DNA of 64,000 nucleotides from Streptococcus sp. D7B5 (GTDB lineage Bacteria; Bacillota; Bacilli; Lactobacillales; Streptococcaceae), in NCBI RefSeq assembly GCF_029691405.1, contig NZ_CP121467.1, positions 1,550,001 through 1,614,000 of the forward strand, given 5' to 3'. The first letter of the stretch is position 1; the number at the start of each line of letters is the position of its first letter. The translations under genes and the position numbers were made by a program. Under the pieces are notes generated by a model. That model was given only the letters and a program-made list of their open reading frames with translations. It did no database searches and was not told where the DNA came from. Shown here piece after piece: positions 16,889 through 28,032 of this stretch.

Positions 16889-16909
16889 AAAGTACTAAGG
16901 AGGTACTTT
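16889..16909 (+). promoter_or_regulatory. Hairpin exposing the Shine-Dalgarno of the DUF1430 gene
   Basis: AAAGTAC (16889-16895) and GTACTTT (16903-16909) form a 7-bp stem. The 7-nt loop holds nearly all of the AAGGAGG ribosome site for the ATG at 16911. The structure could tune translation. Confidence 0.4.
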
Positions 16910-16910
16910 T

Positions 16911-19019
16911 ATGAAAAAAATCAGTAATTTCTGTATGTTACTCCTGCTTTTGTGTACCACTTTTTTTGTTTTTAATATAAACTACACACGAGAAGTGGTG
17001 CGGATTCGGGAAATGGGAAAGACTGTAGATTCTTTGGATTTGTATTTGAAAGATATTAATGAACCTGCAGCATCTGTTCTTCGATTTTTTGAGGATGTAT
17101 CAAAGGAGTATAAAGTCTCCATCATCAAAACAGACAGTGGTGATGAGGTGGTCAAGTCTGGTGTTTTTGATAAAGATACCTTTCCCTACCAAGAGTTTGG
17201 GATTTCTTCTCTTGATTTTACCACAGATGGTGAGGGAGTTTACAGTAATAAAGAAATTTCCAATAAACTTGGTACGATTCCGACTTTTCTAAAAGCCAAG
17301 CCTATTCAGCTTATGACTTTTCAAACCTATATCAAGGATACATCTCGTAGTTTAAATGGTCGCTATACGATAACTTCTACACAAGAGATGGACAAGGATA
17401 GGATTGTACAGAAATGGAGCGATTTTTTCAAGATAGACCAGGCTACCTTGCTAGAGCCGACCTATAAAAGTGCAGTGGAAGTCATAAATCGAGATTTGCT
17501 TTTATCTGCCATTGTTTTTGTCTTGGCTATTTTACTTCTTGTGTTAGTGACAGTGTATCAACCGATGATGGATATGAAAAGAGTTGGGGTACAAAAATTA
17601 CTGGGTTTTCAAGATCGGGCTGTTTTAGCTGATGTTGTGAAAGGCAACCTCTACCTCCTCCTAGGTGGGGCGCTTGTGATCAATCTAGGAGTATGTTTCT
17701 TGCTTGATTACAAGCCAAAAGATTTGTTCCCAATGTTATGGTTGTCGCATTTTTTGCTTTTGCAACTTTATCTCTTTATCAGTTGGTTGACTTACCTCTT
17801 AATTCAAAAAATGACAATCAGCTCTTTGCTGAAAGGTTTTTCATCTTTCAAATTTAGTCTACTCTTTAATTATTTGATGAAAATTGGAACTACTATTTTA
17901 CTGACAGTCTTGCTAGTTGGGGTAGGAAAAAGTTTGGAGCAAGAAAACAAAGAGTTGGATTACCAGAAACAGTGGATCAGTCAAGGAAATTATCTGACCT
18001 TGGAAACTTTTCAACTCAATGATAATCTGTGGCAAGAGCAGTTGGCAGGCTCAGGGCAAGCAGTGGATTATTTCTATCGATTTTATCTGGATTTGGTAGA
18101 AAAAACGCAGGCGGGCTATGTGCAAAGTAGCAGTCTTCCTGTAAAAAATTTTGTCAAATCAGAACAGATTCAGCAATATCAGTTAACAGATACGGTGGAT
18201 GTTTACTATGCTAATCGCAATTTTCTAAAGAGCAAGGAATTCAAGTTACCCGATACCGGCACTAAAAAAGTTATTTTGATGCCAGCAAGTACGAAAGGTG
18301 AAGAAGATAAAAATCAGCTCTTGGGGAAATTAATTGCCTATCTTTCTATGAAGTATGAAGAGCAGCAAAAACGAACGATAGAGGAGATGGATATCGAGAT
18401 TGCTTACTATGAAGGTGATTGGTCATTCTTCCCTTATAACGAGAAGCGAAAGGAAAATCTCTACAATCCAATTATTAGCTTGGTCAATGATTCTGATATG
18501 ATGTGGGATGAAAAAGCTTCCCTGTCAACAACAGGTTTAAATAATCCCATTAAAATCGAAAATACAGCTCAACATCAAAAAGAGGTGACAGCGTTAGTTG
18601 AGAAATTATCAGATGGGAATTATTTAAAATTTTCATCTATTCAAGCCATTCAACAAGAGAAAGTAGATTCTTATCGAGATGCTGTTCGGAATTTCAACAT
18701 ACTCTTTGCTTTGGTTGGTCTTCTTAGTATGATGATTTCCTACTTCTTACTAGTAACAACTTTCTTATTGAAGCGAACAGATATCATCACCAAGAAGTTC
18801 ATGGGTTGGAAATTGATAGATCGGTATCGTTCTTTCTTGAGGATTCTATTGTTGGTATATAGCTTCCCTTTTGTAGTCCTGCTATTCTTTACACAGGCAC
18901 TGTTCCCGCTCTTGCTTTTCGCAGGATTTACAGGCTTAGATATTCTGTTTGTACTTTTCTTGGGCTCTAAGATGGAAAAACGAAATGTAGTGCAGTTATT
19001 GAAAGGGGATCACTTATGA
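16911..19019 (+). CDS. Bacteriocin-associated integral membrane protein (DUF1430)
   Basis: 702 residues with the layout of ABC-export permeases: one N-terminal helix, a large extracellular part, three helices near 200-320, a second extracellular domain, and three to four C-terminal helices ending in NVVQLLKGD. The family is annotated as a putative immunity/export protein of lactococcin 972-type bacteriocin systems. The next gene, overlapping by 4 nt (ATGA), encodes the matching ATPase. No lactococcin 972-like precursor gene lies upstream (only 162 nt to rgg) or downstream, so the cargo is missing or elsewhere. Confidence 0.85.
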   Translation: MKKISNFCMLLLLLCTTFFVFNINYTREVVRIREMGKTVDSLDLYLKDINEPAASVLRFFEDVSKEYKVSIIKTDSGDEVVKSGVFDKDTFPYQEFGISSLDFTTDGEGVYSNKEISNKLGTIPTFLKAKPIQLMTFQTYIKDTSRSLNGRYTITSTQEMDKDRIVQKWSDFFKIDQATLLEPTYKSAVEVINRDLLLSAIVFVLAILLLVLVTVYQPMMDMKRVGVQKLLGFQDRAVLADVVKGNLYLLLGGALVINLGVCFLLDYKPKDLFPMLWLSHFLLLQLYLFISWLTYLLIQKMTISSLLKGFSSFKFSLLFNYLMKIGTTILLTVLLVGVGKSLEQENKELDYQKQWISQGNYLTLETFQLNDNLWQEQLAGSGQAVDYFYRFYLDLVEKTQAGYVQSSSLPVKNFVKSEQIQQYQLTDTVDVYYANRNFLKSKEFKLPDTGTKKVILMPASTKGEEDKNQLLGKLIAYLSMKYEEQQKRTIEEMDIEIAYYEGDWSFFPYNEKRKENLYNPIISLVNDSDMMWDEKASLSTTGLNNPIKIENTAQHQKEVTALVEKLSDGNYLKFSSIQAIQQEKVDSYRDAVRNFNILFALVGLLSMMISYFLLVTTFLLKRTDIITKKFMGWKLIDRYRSFLRILLLVYSFPFVVLLFFTQALFPLLLFAGFTGLDILFVLFLGSKMEKRNVVQLLKGDHL

Positions 19020-19645
19020 TAAAGTTGGAAAATGTTACGAAAACCATTGGGAAAAAAGTTATTTTGGAGAACTTATCTCTAAAAATTAACCAAGGAGATT
19101 TAGTTGCCATTGTTGGAAAAAGTGGCAGTGGCAAGTCAACCTTGTTAAATCTCTTGGGTTTGATAGATGGCGATTACAGTGGACATTATGAAATTTTCGG
19201 TCAGCAAAATGTACCTGTCAATTCTGTTAAGTCGCAAGCGATTATCCGCGAACATATCTCTTATCTGTTTCAAAACTTTGCTCTGATTGATAATGAAACG
19301 GTAGAGTATAATCTCATGCTCGCTCTAAAGTATGTAAAATTATCCAAGAAGGACAAAGGCAAAAAGATAGAAGAAATTTTAGAGAGAGTGGGATTGTCAT
19401 CAACCCTACATCAGAAGGTTTCAGAGTTATCTGGAGGGGAACAGCAACGAATCGCAGTTGCTAGAGCCATTTTAAAACCGAGTCAGCTCCTGTTAGCAGA
19501 TGAACCAACCGGCTCTCTAGACCCTGAAAATCGAGATTTGGTTTTAAACTTTCTCTTAGATATGAACAAGGAAGGGAAAACGGTCATTATCGTTACCCAC
19601 GATGCCTATGTAGCTCAACAATGCCATCGAGTTATTGAATTGTGA
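19016..19645 (+). CDS. ABC transporter ATP-binding protein, bacteriocin-export type
   Basis: 209 residues with Walker A GKSGSGKST (about 34-42), Q-loop (SYLFQNFALID), signature LSGGEQQRIAVARA and Walker B LLLADEPTGSLD, plus the switch histidine in IIVTHD. It overlaps the membrane gene by 4 nt and forms its ATPase. It belongs to the MacB/LolD-like class and to the lactococcin 972-group export family by context. A strong terminator follows at 19729. Confidence 0.93.
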   Translation: MIKLENVTKTIGKKVILENLSLKINQGDLVAIVGKSGSGKSTLLNLLGLIDGDYSGHYEIFGQQNVPVNSVKSQAIIREHISYLFQNFALIDNETVEYNLMLALKYVKLSKKDKGKKIEEILERVGLSSTLHQKVSELSGGEQQRIAVARAILKPSQLLLADEPTGSLDPENRDLVLNFLLDMNKEGKTVIIVTHDAYVAQQCHRVIEL

Positions 19646-19728
19646 AAGAGAATGTGGCGAGTTCATTGATCTCTTCATCTTACCTGTAATTGGGTAATTG
19701 TATTTTTAAAAACTCAAATAGTATAAAT

Positions 19729-19770
19729 AAGCTTATTATATGTAAAAATATATCATATAATAAGCTTTTT
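19729..19770 (+). terminator. Terminator after the exporter operon
   Basis: AAGCTTATTATATG pairs perfectly with CATATAATAAGCTT (14 bp, 11-nt loop) and is followed by TTTC. Confidence 0.8.
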
Positions 19771-19803
19771 CTTGATTTTAATGAAATAAAATACAGTTTT
19801 TTC

Positions 19804-19854
19804 TTGACAAACGAAAATGAGAGGAGTATTATTTATACAACAATAAAGTATAAA
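19804..19854 (+). promoter_or_regulatory. Promoter and candidate ArgR operator of the argGH unit
   Basis: TTGACA (19804-19809) and TATTAT (19827-19832) are 17 bp apart. The inverted repeat TTTATAC (19832-19838) and GTATAAA (19848-19854) overlaps the expected start point. Arginine repressors bind AT-rich palindromes of this kind. ArgR is encoded in this window at 56448. The link is inferred. Confidence 0.55.
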
Positions 19855-19873
19855 AATAAAAGGAGGCTCTTCT

Positions 19874-20680
19874 ATGAATAAAGTGAAGAAGGTGTTGATG
19901 ACGATGTTTGGTTTGCTTATGTTTCCCTTATTATTTGCTTGTAGTAACGCTCAATCCCAAGGTGTTGAAGCCATTAAGGCTAAAGGAAAATTGGTGGTGG
20001 CCCTAAATCCAGAGTTTGCTCCATTTGAATATCAGAAATTGGTCGATGGGAAAAATCAGATTGTAGGTTCAGATGTTGAGCTAGCCAAAGCCATCGCAAA
20101 GGAACTAGGTGTAGAAGTGGAGTTCTCTCCAATGAGTTTTGACAATGTACTGGCTAGTCTTGATTCAGGCAAGGCCGATCTTGCCATATCAGGTGTTTCT
20201 AAAACGGAGGAGAGAAGTCAAGTTTACGATTTTTCAATTCCCTACTACACTTCGAAAAATAAGGTTATCGTAAGAAAATCTGAATTAACGAATTACCAAT
20301 CAGTCAAGGATTTGGCTCAGAAAAAGGTTGGAGCGCAGAAAGGCTCTATCCAGGAAACTCTGGCCAAAGAAACCTTGCAGAATGCTTCTCTCGTTTCACT
20401 TCCTAAAAATGGAAATTTGATAACAGATTTGAAATCAGGGCAACTGGATGCAGTTATCTTTGAGGAACCAGTGGCGAAAGGCTTTGTAGAGAATAATCCA
20501 GACCTAGCCATCGCTGAGTTTGATTTTGACAATGACAAAGAAGATTCCTACGCTGTTGCGATGAAAAAAGACAGTAAAGAATTAAAAGAGGCGGTTGACA
20601 AAACCATCCAGAAGTTGAAGGATTCTGGGGAGTTGGACAAATTGATTGACGATGCTTTTAAAGCCTCTATCGAAAAATAG
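19874..20680 (+). CDS. Amino-acid ABC transporter substrate-binding lipoprotein
   Basis: 268 residues. A lipoprotein signal peptide ends in LLFACS (Cys near 23). The mature part is a type 3 periplasmic-binding fold (KLVVALNPEFAPFEY, VGSDVELAKAIAKELG, SGVSKTEERSQVYDFS). It lies 15 nt before argG in the same direction and behind a promoter with a possible ArgR site. It probably supplies arginine, citrulline or a related amino acid; no permease or ATPase gene is adjacent, so it must share one. Substrate is inference from context. Confidence 0.92.
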   Translation: MNKVKKVLMTMFGLLMFPLLFACSNAQSQGVEAIKAKGKLVVALNPEFAPFEYQKLVDGKNQIVGSDVELAKAIAKELGVEVEFSPMSFDNVLASLDSGKADLAISGVSKTEERSQVYDFSIPYYTSKNKVIVRKSELTNYQSVKDLAQKKVGAQKGSIQETLAKETLQNASLVSLPKNGNLITDLKSGQLDAVIFEEPVAKGFVENNPDLAIAEFDFDNDKEDSYAVAMKKDSKELKEAVDKTIQKLKDSGELDKLIDDAFKASIEK

Positions 20681-20695
20681 AAAGAAGGATGAGAA

Positions 20696-21892
20696 ATGAG
20701 TAAGGAAAAAGTTATTTTAGCCTATTCAGGTGGATTGGATACATCAGTTGCTATTACATGGTTAAAAAAAGACTATGATGTGATCGCTGTTTGTATGGAT
20801 GTGGGTGAAGGAAAAGATTTGGAGTTCATCCACGATAAAGCTCTCAAGGTTGGGGCTGTAGAGTCTTATGTCATTGATGTTAAGGAAGAATTTGCTAATG
20901 ACTATGTTTTAGTGGCCCTTCAGGCTCATGTCTACTACGAACAGAAGTATCCCTTGGTATCTGCTCTGAGTCGCCCTCTTATTTCAAAAAAACTCGTTGA
21001 AATAGCTCATCAGACGGGGGCAACCACAATTGCCCATGGTTGTACAGGCAAGGGAAACGACCAAGTTCGGTTTGAAGTCTCTATTGCGGCTTTGGATCCC
21101 AATTTAAAAGTAGTTGCGCCTGTTCGTGAGTGGAAATGGTCTCGTGAAGAAGAAATCCAATATGCCAAAGAAAACGGCGTCCCAGTTCCTGCTGACCTTG
21201 ACAATCCTTACTCTGTCGATCAAAATCTTTGGGGACGCGCAAATGAATGTGGTGTCTTGGAAAATCCTTGGAACCAAGCACCAGAAGAAGCATTTGGAAT
21301 CACATCTTCGCCAGAAGAGGCGCCAGACAGTCCAGAATTTATAGACATTGAGTTTAGCTGCGGGGTGCCCATCTCCCTCAATGGTGAGAAGATGAAAGTG
21401 GCGACTTTGATTCAAAAGCTCAATGAAATTGCGGGCAAACACGGTGTTGGTCGTATTGACCATGTGGAAAATCGCCTAGTCGGTATTAAGTCAAGAGAGA
21501 TTTATGAGTGCCCAGGTGCTGTGACTTTATTGGCAGCTCATAAGGAGATTGAGGACTTGACTCTTGTGAGAGAAGTGGCTCATTTCAAACCTATTATCGA
21601 AAATGAGTTGTCCAATCTCATCTATAATGCCCTGTGGTTTAGCCCAGCAACTCAGGCTTTGATTGCCTATATCAAGGAGACACAGAAGGTCGTCAATGGA
21701 ACTGCAAAAGTTAAACTTTATAAGGGGAACGCCCAGGTAGTGGCTCGGAAATCACCAAATTCTCTTTACGATGAAAATTTGGCGACTTATACCAGTGCGG
21801 ATACCTTTGACCAAGATGCGGCTGTTGGATTTATCAAGCTTTGGGGGCTTCCGACTAAGGTTTATTCAGAAGTTCAGAAAAATGTTGAGTAG
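20696..21892 (+). CDS. argG: Argininosuccinate synthase
   Basis: 398 residues, the normal length. The PP-loop [12 protein letters not shown] is at residues ~9-20, followed by [14 protein letters not shown] and a standard C-terminus. It joins citrulline and aspartate using ATP. The neighbours are the binding lipoprotein and argH. No earlier arginine-pathway genes lie in the window, so citrulline may be taken up or made from carbamoyl phosphate elsewhere. A GAAGGATGAG site precedes the ATG. Confidence 0.98.
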   Translation: MSKEKVILAYSGGLDTSVAITWLKKDYDVIAVCMDVGEGKDLEFIHDKALKVGAVESYVIDVKEEFANDYVLVALQAHVYYEQKYPLVSALSRPLISKKLVEIAHQTGATTIAHGCTGKGNDQVRFEVSIAALDPNLKVVAPVREWKWSREEEIQYAKENGVPVPADLDNPYSVDQNLWGRANECGVLENPWNQAPEEAFGITSSPEEAPDSPEFIDIEFSCGVPISLNGEKMKVATLIQKLNEIAGKHGVGRIDHVENRLVGIKSREIYECPGAVTLLAAHKEIEDLTLVREVAHFKPIIENELSNLIYNALWFSPATQALIAYIKETQKVVNGTAKVKLYKGNAQVVARKSPNSLYDENLATYTSADTFDQDAAVGFIKLWGLPTKVYSEVQKNVE

Positions 21893-21919
21893 TGACGCGA
21901 TAGAAAGGGACGACAGGAT

Positions 21920-23311
21920 ATGCCGAAAAATACAAAATTATGGGGTGGTCGATTTGAAGGCACTGTGGAAGATTGGGTAGAACAGTTCGGTGCGAGTATT
22001 TCTTTTGACCACCAGCTGGCAAAATTTGATTTGATGGGTTCCCTAGCTCATGTTCAAATGCTAGGACAGACTGGCATTTTAAGCTTGGAAGAGGCAGAGC
22101 AGATCCAAGATGGTCTGCAAGCTTTGTTGCGAGATTTAGAGGCAGGAGAGCTTCATTTTGATATTGCAAATGAAGATATTCATATGAATATGGAAGTGTT
22201 GCTGACAGAGAAAATTGGTCCTCTGGCTGGGAAACTACACACGGCTCGTTCTCGGAATGACCAAGTCGCAACGGATATGCACTTATATCTAAAGGAGCAG
22301 CTTGGCCATGTCTTGGATAAGTTGGCGAATCTGAACAGTGTTTTGCTGGATTTGGCTGAAAAACATGTGGAAACCATCATGCCAGGTTATACTCATTTGC
22401 AACATGCCCAACCGATTAGTTTTGCCCATCATCTCATGGCTTATTATAATATGTTCCAAAGGGATAGCGAGCGCTTTGCATTTAACTTGAAACATACGGA
22501 CCTATCTCCACTGGGTGCGGCTGCCTTAGCGGGGACAACTTTTCCAATCGATCGTCAATTATCGAGTGATTTATTGGGTTTCCAACAACCCTATACCAAT
22601 TCCTTGGACGCAGTGAGTGACCGTGATTTTATCTTAGAATTTCTGTCAAATGCCAGCATTTTGATGATGCATATGAGTCGTTTTTGTGAGGAAATCATCA
22701 ATTGGTGCAGTTTTGAGTATCAGTACATTAGCTTGTCTGATAGCTTTTCAACGGGTTCATCTATCATGCCCCAGAAGAAAAATCCTGATATGGCGGAATT
22801 GATTCGAGGGAAGACAGGCCGAGTTTACGGGAACTTGCTTGGGCTATTGACCGTCATGAAGTCTTTGCCTCTGGCTTACAATAAGGATTTGCAAGAGGAC
22901 AAGGAAGGCATGTTTGATACAGTAGAAACGATTTTAAATTCTCTGGATGTGTTGGCAGGTATGCTATCGAGCATGCAGGTTAATAAGGCCAAAATGCAGC
23001 AATCCACAGAGAATGATTTTTCGAATGCGACCGAACTGGCAGATTATTTGGCTGAAAAAGGACTCCCTTTTAGAGAAGCGCATGAAATTGTAGGGAAATT
23101 GGTTCTAGACTCTATCAAGCATGGTAAAAACATCCAAGATTGGGATTTGGAGGAGTTGCAAGCCTACCATCCCTTGATTGAAGAGGATATTTATATCTAC
23201 TTGCGTCCAGAAACCGCTGTTCGGAGACGGAATTCCTTAGGAGGAACCGGCTTTGAGCAAGTGAAATACCAGATAGAACAAGCGAAGAAAGAACTTAAAG
23301 GGGAAAATTGA
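21920..23311 (+). CDS. argH: Argininosuccinate lyase
   Basis: 463 residues of the fumarase/aspartase superfamily. The signature [19 protein letters not shown] is present, with the [12 protein letters not shown] and [10 protein letters not shown] motifs. It splits argininosuccinate into arginine and fumarate, completing the step begun by ArgG 27 nt upstream. The two genes form one operon with the binding lipoprotein. Confidence 0.98.
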   Translation: MPKNTKLWGGRFEGTVEDWVEQFGASISFDHQLAKFDLMGSLAHVQMLGQTGILSLEEAEQIQDGLQALLRDLEAGELHFDIANEDIHMNMEVLLTEKIGPLAGKLHTARSRNDQVATDMHLYLKEQLGHVLDKLANLNSVLLDLAEKHVETIMPGYTHLQHAQPISFAHHLMAYYNMFQRDSERFAFNLKHTDLSPLGAAALAGTTFPIDRQLSSDLLGFQQPYTNSLDAVSDRDFILEFLSNASILMMHMSRFCEEIINWCSFEYQYISLSDSFSTGSSIMPQKKNPDMAELIRGKTGRVYGNLLGLLTVMKSLPLAYNKDLQEDKEGMFDTVETILNSLDVLAGMLSSMQVNKAKMQQSTENDFSNATELADYLAEKGLPFREAHEIVGKLVLDSIKHGKNIQDWDLEELQAYHPLIEEDIYIYLRPETAVRRRNSLGGTGFEQVKYQIEQAKKELKGEN

Positions 23312-23325
23312 TTCGTTTGCAAAGG

Positions 23326-24594
<1,269 letters not shown>

Positions 24595-24615
24595 GATTTT
24601 CTAAGAGGAAAGAGA

Positions 24616-25047
24616 ATGTTTCAGTTTTTTAAGAAAAAAACGGCTAAAAAAGAGCAAACAATGAGCCTCTCTGACTATAAGAAAGAGTATTTGAGAGAGA
24701 AAACGACAGAGTCAATTGAAGCCTTGTTCAAGGAATTGAAACAAGCTAAAGTCTGGGTCCCCTTCAATCCGAATCTTCTGGATGAGAGTGATGAACAAGA
24801 AGGGGTACGACTAAAACCGGATATTCTGCGAAAGGGAGACGACTACTTCTATCCTTGTTTCTTAACTGAACAAGATATTCCCAGGGACTATTATGACCGT
24901 TTTTCCTGGTTGCAATTACCTCTTACGGACTGTTTATCTGTTGCGGAAGAGATAGGGGAGTTTCCGGTGAGAGGGATTGTTCTGGATGCCTTCTCTGACC
25001 CAGTCGAGATTGACAAAGGAGCTTTTGAAGCGATTCGCCAATTATAG
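24616..25047 (+). CDS. SseB-like hypothetical protein
   Basis: 143 residues, soluble, with a Lys-rich first 20 residues. The region VWVPFNPNLL... KPDILRKGDDYFYPCFLTEQ resembles the SseB N-terminal domain, a small fold of unknown role. It starts 21 nt after mnmA with AGAGGAAAG ahead of the ATG, so it is probably cotranscribed with mnmA. No catalytic residues can be named. The SseB assignment is moderate. Confidence 0.8.
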   Translation: MFQFFKKKTAKKEQTMSLSDYKKEYLREKTTESIEALFKELKQAKVWVPFNPNLLDESDEQEGVRLKPDILRKGDDYFYPCFLTEQDIPRDYYDRFSWLQLPLTDCLSVAEEIGEFPVRGIVLDAFSDPVEIDKGAFEAIRQL

Positions 25048-25057
25048 TACATTTAGA

Positions 25058-25085
25058 TTGACAAATTTTCTCAATTTGCTACAAT
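25058..25085 (+). promoter_or_regulatory. Promoter before the Nudix genes
   Basis: TTGACA (25058-25063) and TACAAT (25080-25085) are 16 bp apart, 10 nt after the preceding stop codon. It would make a leader of about 105 nt for the first Nudix gene. Confidence 0.65.
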
Positions 25086-25107
25086 AATAAAAGCAATAGA
25101 AATGATG

Positions 25108-25170
25108 GTCAAAGCTCATGGATGTTGCAGGCTTTTTTGTCCTGCACTTCTTTGGAGTTTTGACTGTTTT
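25108..25170 (+). promoter_or_regulatory. Structured leader or attenuator before the Nudix genes
   Basis: GTCAAAGCTC (25108-25117) pairs along its whole length with GAGTTTTGAC (25155-25164, one G-T pair). Inside it TGCAGG (25126-25131) pairs with CCTGCA (25141-25146). A T-rich run follows the outer stem, so the structure can act as a terminator or attenuator. Confidence 0.55.
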
Positions 25171-25196
25171 TGTGTCGTTTAAGGGAAAGGACAAAA

Positions 25197-25652
25197 ATGA
25201 CTCAACAAGACTTTCGGACAACAGTGGGAGACACGGTCTTTGGTGTTCGGGCGGCAGCCTTGATTCTCCAAAATGGCAAGCTCCTAGTTACTAAAGACAA
25301 GGGTAAATATTACACTATCGGCGGTGCGATTCAAGTCAATGAAAGCACGGAAGACGCGGTAGTCCGTGAAGTGAAGGAAGAACTAGGTGTCAAAGCTCAA
25401 GCTGGGCAGCTAGCTTTCGTGGTTGAAAATCGTTTTGAACAGGACGGTGTTTCCTATCACAACATCGAGTTTCATTACCTGGTGAATTTGCTTGAAGAAG
25501 CTCCATTGACCATGCAGGAAGATGTGAAAAGGCAACCTTGTGAGTGGATTGATTTGGATCAGCTCCAGAATATCCAGCTAGTTCCAGCCTTTTTAAAAAC
25601 AGCCCTACCAGAATGGAACGGCCAACTAAAACACATTCATCTTGAGGAATAG
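25197..25652 (+). CDS. Nudix hydrolase
   Basis: 151 residues with a perfect Nudix box (GAIQVNESTEDAVVREVKEE followed by LGV). The start at 25197 follows GGAAAGG; longer in-frame extensions lack support. Such enzymes cleave nucleoside-diphosphate derivatives. The second Nudix gene starts 8 nt later. Substrate unknown. Confidence 0.92.
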   Translation: MTQQDFRTTVGDTVFGVRAAALILQNGKLLVTKDKGKYYTIGGAIQVNESTEDAVVREVKEELGVKAQAGQLAFVVENRFEQDGVSYHNIEFHYLVNLLEEAPLTMQEDVKRQPCEWIDLDQLQNIQLVPAFLKTALPEWNGQLKHIHLEE

Positions 25653-25660
25653 GAGAGAAA

Positions 25661-26092
25661 ATGATGGTTAAGCTTATTGCCCATGTACTTGTTCATAGTG
25701 GTGGTGATTATTTGCTCATTCAGCGTTCGGAAATTAAAAGAGGAGAACCCAACGTTTATCCAACTTACTGGGATATTCCTGGTGGCGGGGTTGAAAAGGG
25801 TGAACTTCCGCGAGATGGTGCTCTTAGAGAATGCATTGAAGAAGCGGGAGTTAGGCTAGATAGCAGTTCGCTCAAACTTCTTCACGAAGATAGTCAACTG
25901 GATACCTCTAAGGATACGGTTTTTACTCGCTTAGTTTATAAAGCAGAGTGGATTGGGGAGAAGCCAATTATCAGATTAGATCCTGAAGAGCATACACACT
26001 TTAAATGGGTTACTATGGATCAAGCTCTAGAGGAGGAGAAGTTAGTTCCTTATTTGCGAGAAATTTTTGAAAGGTTAAGAAATGACTTATAA
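25661..26092 (+). CDS. Nudix hydrolase (MutT-like)
   Basis: 143 residues with a complete Nudix box ([20 protein letters not shown], then GV). It is only weakly similar to the Nudix protein just upstream, so the pair is probably not a recent duplicate. It has AGGAGAG before the ATG and overlaps mnmG by 11 nt, so mnmG translation is likely coupled to it. The pneumococcal homologue is annotated MutT-like; whether it removes oxidised nucleotides is not shown by sequence. Confidence 0.93.
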   Translation: MMVKLIAHVLVHSGGDYLLIQRSEIKRGEPNVYPTYWDIPGGGVEKGELPRDGALRECIEEAGVRLDSSSLKLLHEDSQLDTSKDTVFTRLVYKAEWIGEKPIIRLDPEEHTHFKWVTMDQALEEEKLVPYLREIFERLRNDL

Positions 26093-27995
26093 TTTTACGG
26101 AAGAATACGATATTATTGTAATCGGTGCGGGGCACGCTGGGGTGGAGGCATCTCTAGCTGCTAGCCGTATGGGCTGCAAGGTATTGCTTGCGACCATCAA
26201 CATTGAAATGCTGGCTTTCATGCCTTGTAATCCTTCTATCGGTGGCTCTGCCAAGGGGATTGTCGTGCGTGAAGTGGATGCCCTTGGTGGTGAAATGGCT
26301 AAAACCATTGACAAGACCTACATCCAGATGAAGATGCTCAACACTGGGAAAGGTCCAGCTGTCCGTGCCCTTCGTGCGCAGGCTGACAAGGAGCTTTACT
26401 CTAAGGAGATGCGCAAGACAGTTGAAAATCAAGAAAATCTCACCCTTCGTCAAACCATGATTGATGAAATTTTGGTGGAAGATGGCAAGGTTGTCGGTGT
26501 GCGTACAGCTACCCATCAAGAGTATGGAGCAAAAGCGGTTATTGTAACCACAGGAACAGCCCTCCGTGGGGAAATCATCATCGGAGACCTCAAGTACTCA
26601 TCAGGTCCTAATCACAGTCTTGCTTCTATTAACCTAGCTGATAATCTCAAGGAATTGGGCCTCGAAATCGGTCGTTTCAAGACAGGAACCCCTCCACGTG
26701 TCAAGGCTTCCTCTATCAACTACGATGTGACAGAGATTCAGCCAGGAGATGAAGCACCAAATCACTTCTCATATACTTCACGTGATGAGGACTATGTCAA
26801 GGATCAAGTGCCATGCTGGTTGACCTATACCAATGGTACCAGTCATGAAATTATCCAAAATAACCTCCATCGTGCGCCTATGTTTACAGGTGTGGTCAAG
26901 GGAGTGGGACCTCGTTACTGTCCGTCAATTGAGGACAAGATTGTGCGCTTTGCGGACAAGGAACGCCACCAACTTTTCCTTGAGCCAGAAGGGCGCAATA
27001 CAGAGGAAGTTTATGTTCAAGGTCTATCAACCAGTCTGCCAGAGGATGTACAGCGTGACTTGGTTCATTCTATCAAAGGTCTGGAAAATGCAGAGATGAT
27101 GCGAACAGGTTATGCCATTGAGTACGACATGGTCTTGCCACACCAGTTGCGTGCGACTTTGGAAACCAAGAAAATCTCAGGACTCTTTACTGCTGGTCAG
27201 ACAAATGGAACGTCAGGTTACGAAGAAGCTGCTGGCCAAGGGATTATCGCTGGTATCAATGCGGCTCTAAAAATCCAAGGCAAGCCTGAATTGATTTTGA
27301 AGCGCAGTGACGGCTATATCGGGGTCATGATTGACGACTTGGTGACCAAGGGAACTATTGAACCCTATCGTCTCTTGACCAGTCGTGCTGAATACCGTCT
27401 CATCCTCCGTCATGACAATGCTGATATGCGTTTGACTGAGATGGGTCGTGAGATTGGTCTCGTTGATGATGAACGCTGGGCCCGTTTTGAGATTAAGAAA
27501 AATCAATTTGACAATGAGATGAAACGCCTAGACAGCATCAAACTCAAGCCAGTCAAGGAAACGAACGCTAAGGTTGAAGCGATGGGATTCAAGCCGCTGA
27601 CAGATGCAGTGACAGCCAAGGAATTCCTTCGCCGTCCAGAAGTCTCTTACCAAGATGTGGTGGCCTTTATCGGACCAGCTGCAGAGGACTTGGATGACAA
27701 GGTCATTGAATTGATTGAAACAGAGATCAAGTACGAGGGTTATATTTCCAAAGCCATGGATCAGGTTGCCAAGATGAAACGCATGGAAGAAAAACGCATT
27801 CCAGCCAATATCGACTGGGATGACATTGACTCGATCGCAACAGAAGCCCGTCAGAAGTTCAAACTCATCAATCCAGAAACCATCGGCCAAGCCAGCCGTA
27901 TTTCGGGAGTAAATCCAGCAGATATTTCTATTTTGATGGTCTATCTTGAAGGTAAAAATCGTAGTATTTCTAAGAATCAAGAAAAGAAAGCATAG
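26082..27995 (+). CDS. mnmG: tRNA U34 carboxymethylaminomethyl-modification enzyme MnmG (GidA)
   Basis: 637 residues, full length. The FAD-binding motif [15 protein letters not shown] is at the N-terminus. The family motifs [20 protein letters not shown] and KTGTPPRV follow, with a helical C-terminal domain that binds MnmE. With MnmE (not in this window) it installs the cmnm5 group at U34; mnmA nearby adds the sulfur. It overlaps the second Nudix gene by 11 nt. Confidence 0.98.
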   Translation: MTYNFTEEYDIIVIGAGHAGVEASLAASRMGCKVLLATINIEMLAFMPCNPSIGGSAKGIVVREVDALGGEMAKTIDKTYIQMKMLNTGKGPAVRALRAQADKELYSKEMRKTVENQENLTLRQTMIDEILVEDGKVVGVRTATHQEYGAKAVIVTTGTALRGEIIIGDLKYSSGPNHSLASINLADNLKELGLEIGRFKTGTPPRVKASSINYDVTEIQPGDEAPNHFSYTSRDEDYVKDQVPCWLTYTNGTSHEIIQNNLHRAPMFTGVVKGVGPRYCPSIEDKIVRFADKERHQLFLEPEGRNTEEVYVQGLSTSLPEDVQRDLVHSIKGLENAEMMRTGYAIEYDMVLPHQLRATLETKKISGLFTAGQTNGTSGYEEAAGQGIIAGINAALKIQGKPELILKRSDGYIGVMIDDLVTKGTIEPYRLLTSRAEYRLILRHDNADMRLTEMGREIGLVDDERWARFEIKKNQFDNEMKRLDSIKLKPVKETNAKVEAMGFKPLTDAVTAKEFLRRPEVSYQDVVAFIGPAAEDLDDKVIELIETEIKYEGYISKAMDQVAKMKRMEEKRIPANIDWDDIDSIATEARQKFKLINPETIGQASRISGVNPADISILMVYLEGKNRSISKNQEKKA

Positions 27996-27997
27996 AG

Positions 27998-28027
27998 AAA
28001 AACAGCTCCGAAGACGGGGCTGTTTTG
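27998..28027. terminator. Bidirectional terminator, mnmG and rnjA
   Basis: AACAGCTCCG pairs with CGGGGCTGTT around AAGA, with A-rich and T-rich flanks. It lies between the convergent mnmG and rnjA stop codons. Confidence 0.85.
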
Positions 28028-28032
28028 TTGCT

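Noticed and set aside
16749..16910. Search for an shp pheromone or lactococcin 972 precursor
   Set aside because: No short hydrophobic or secreted peptide frame with a ribosome site was found in this gap.
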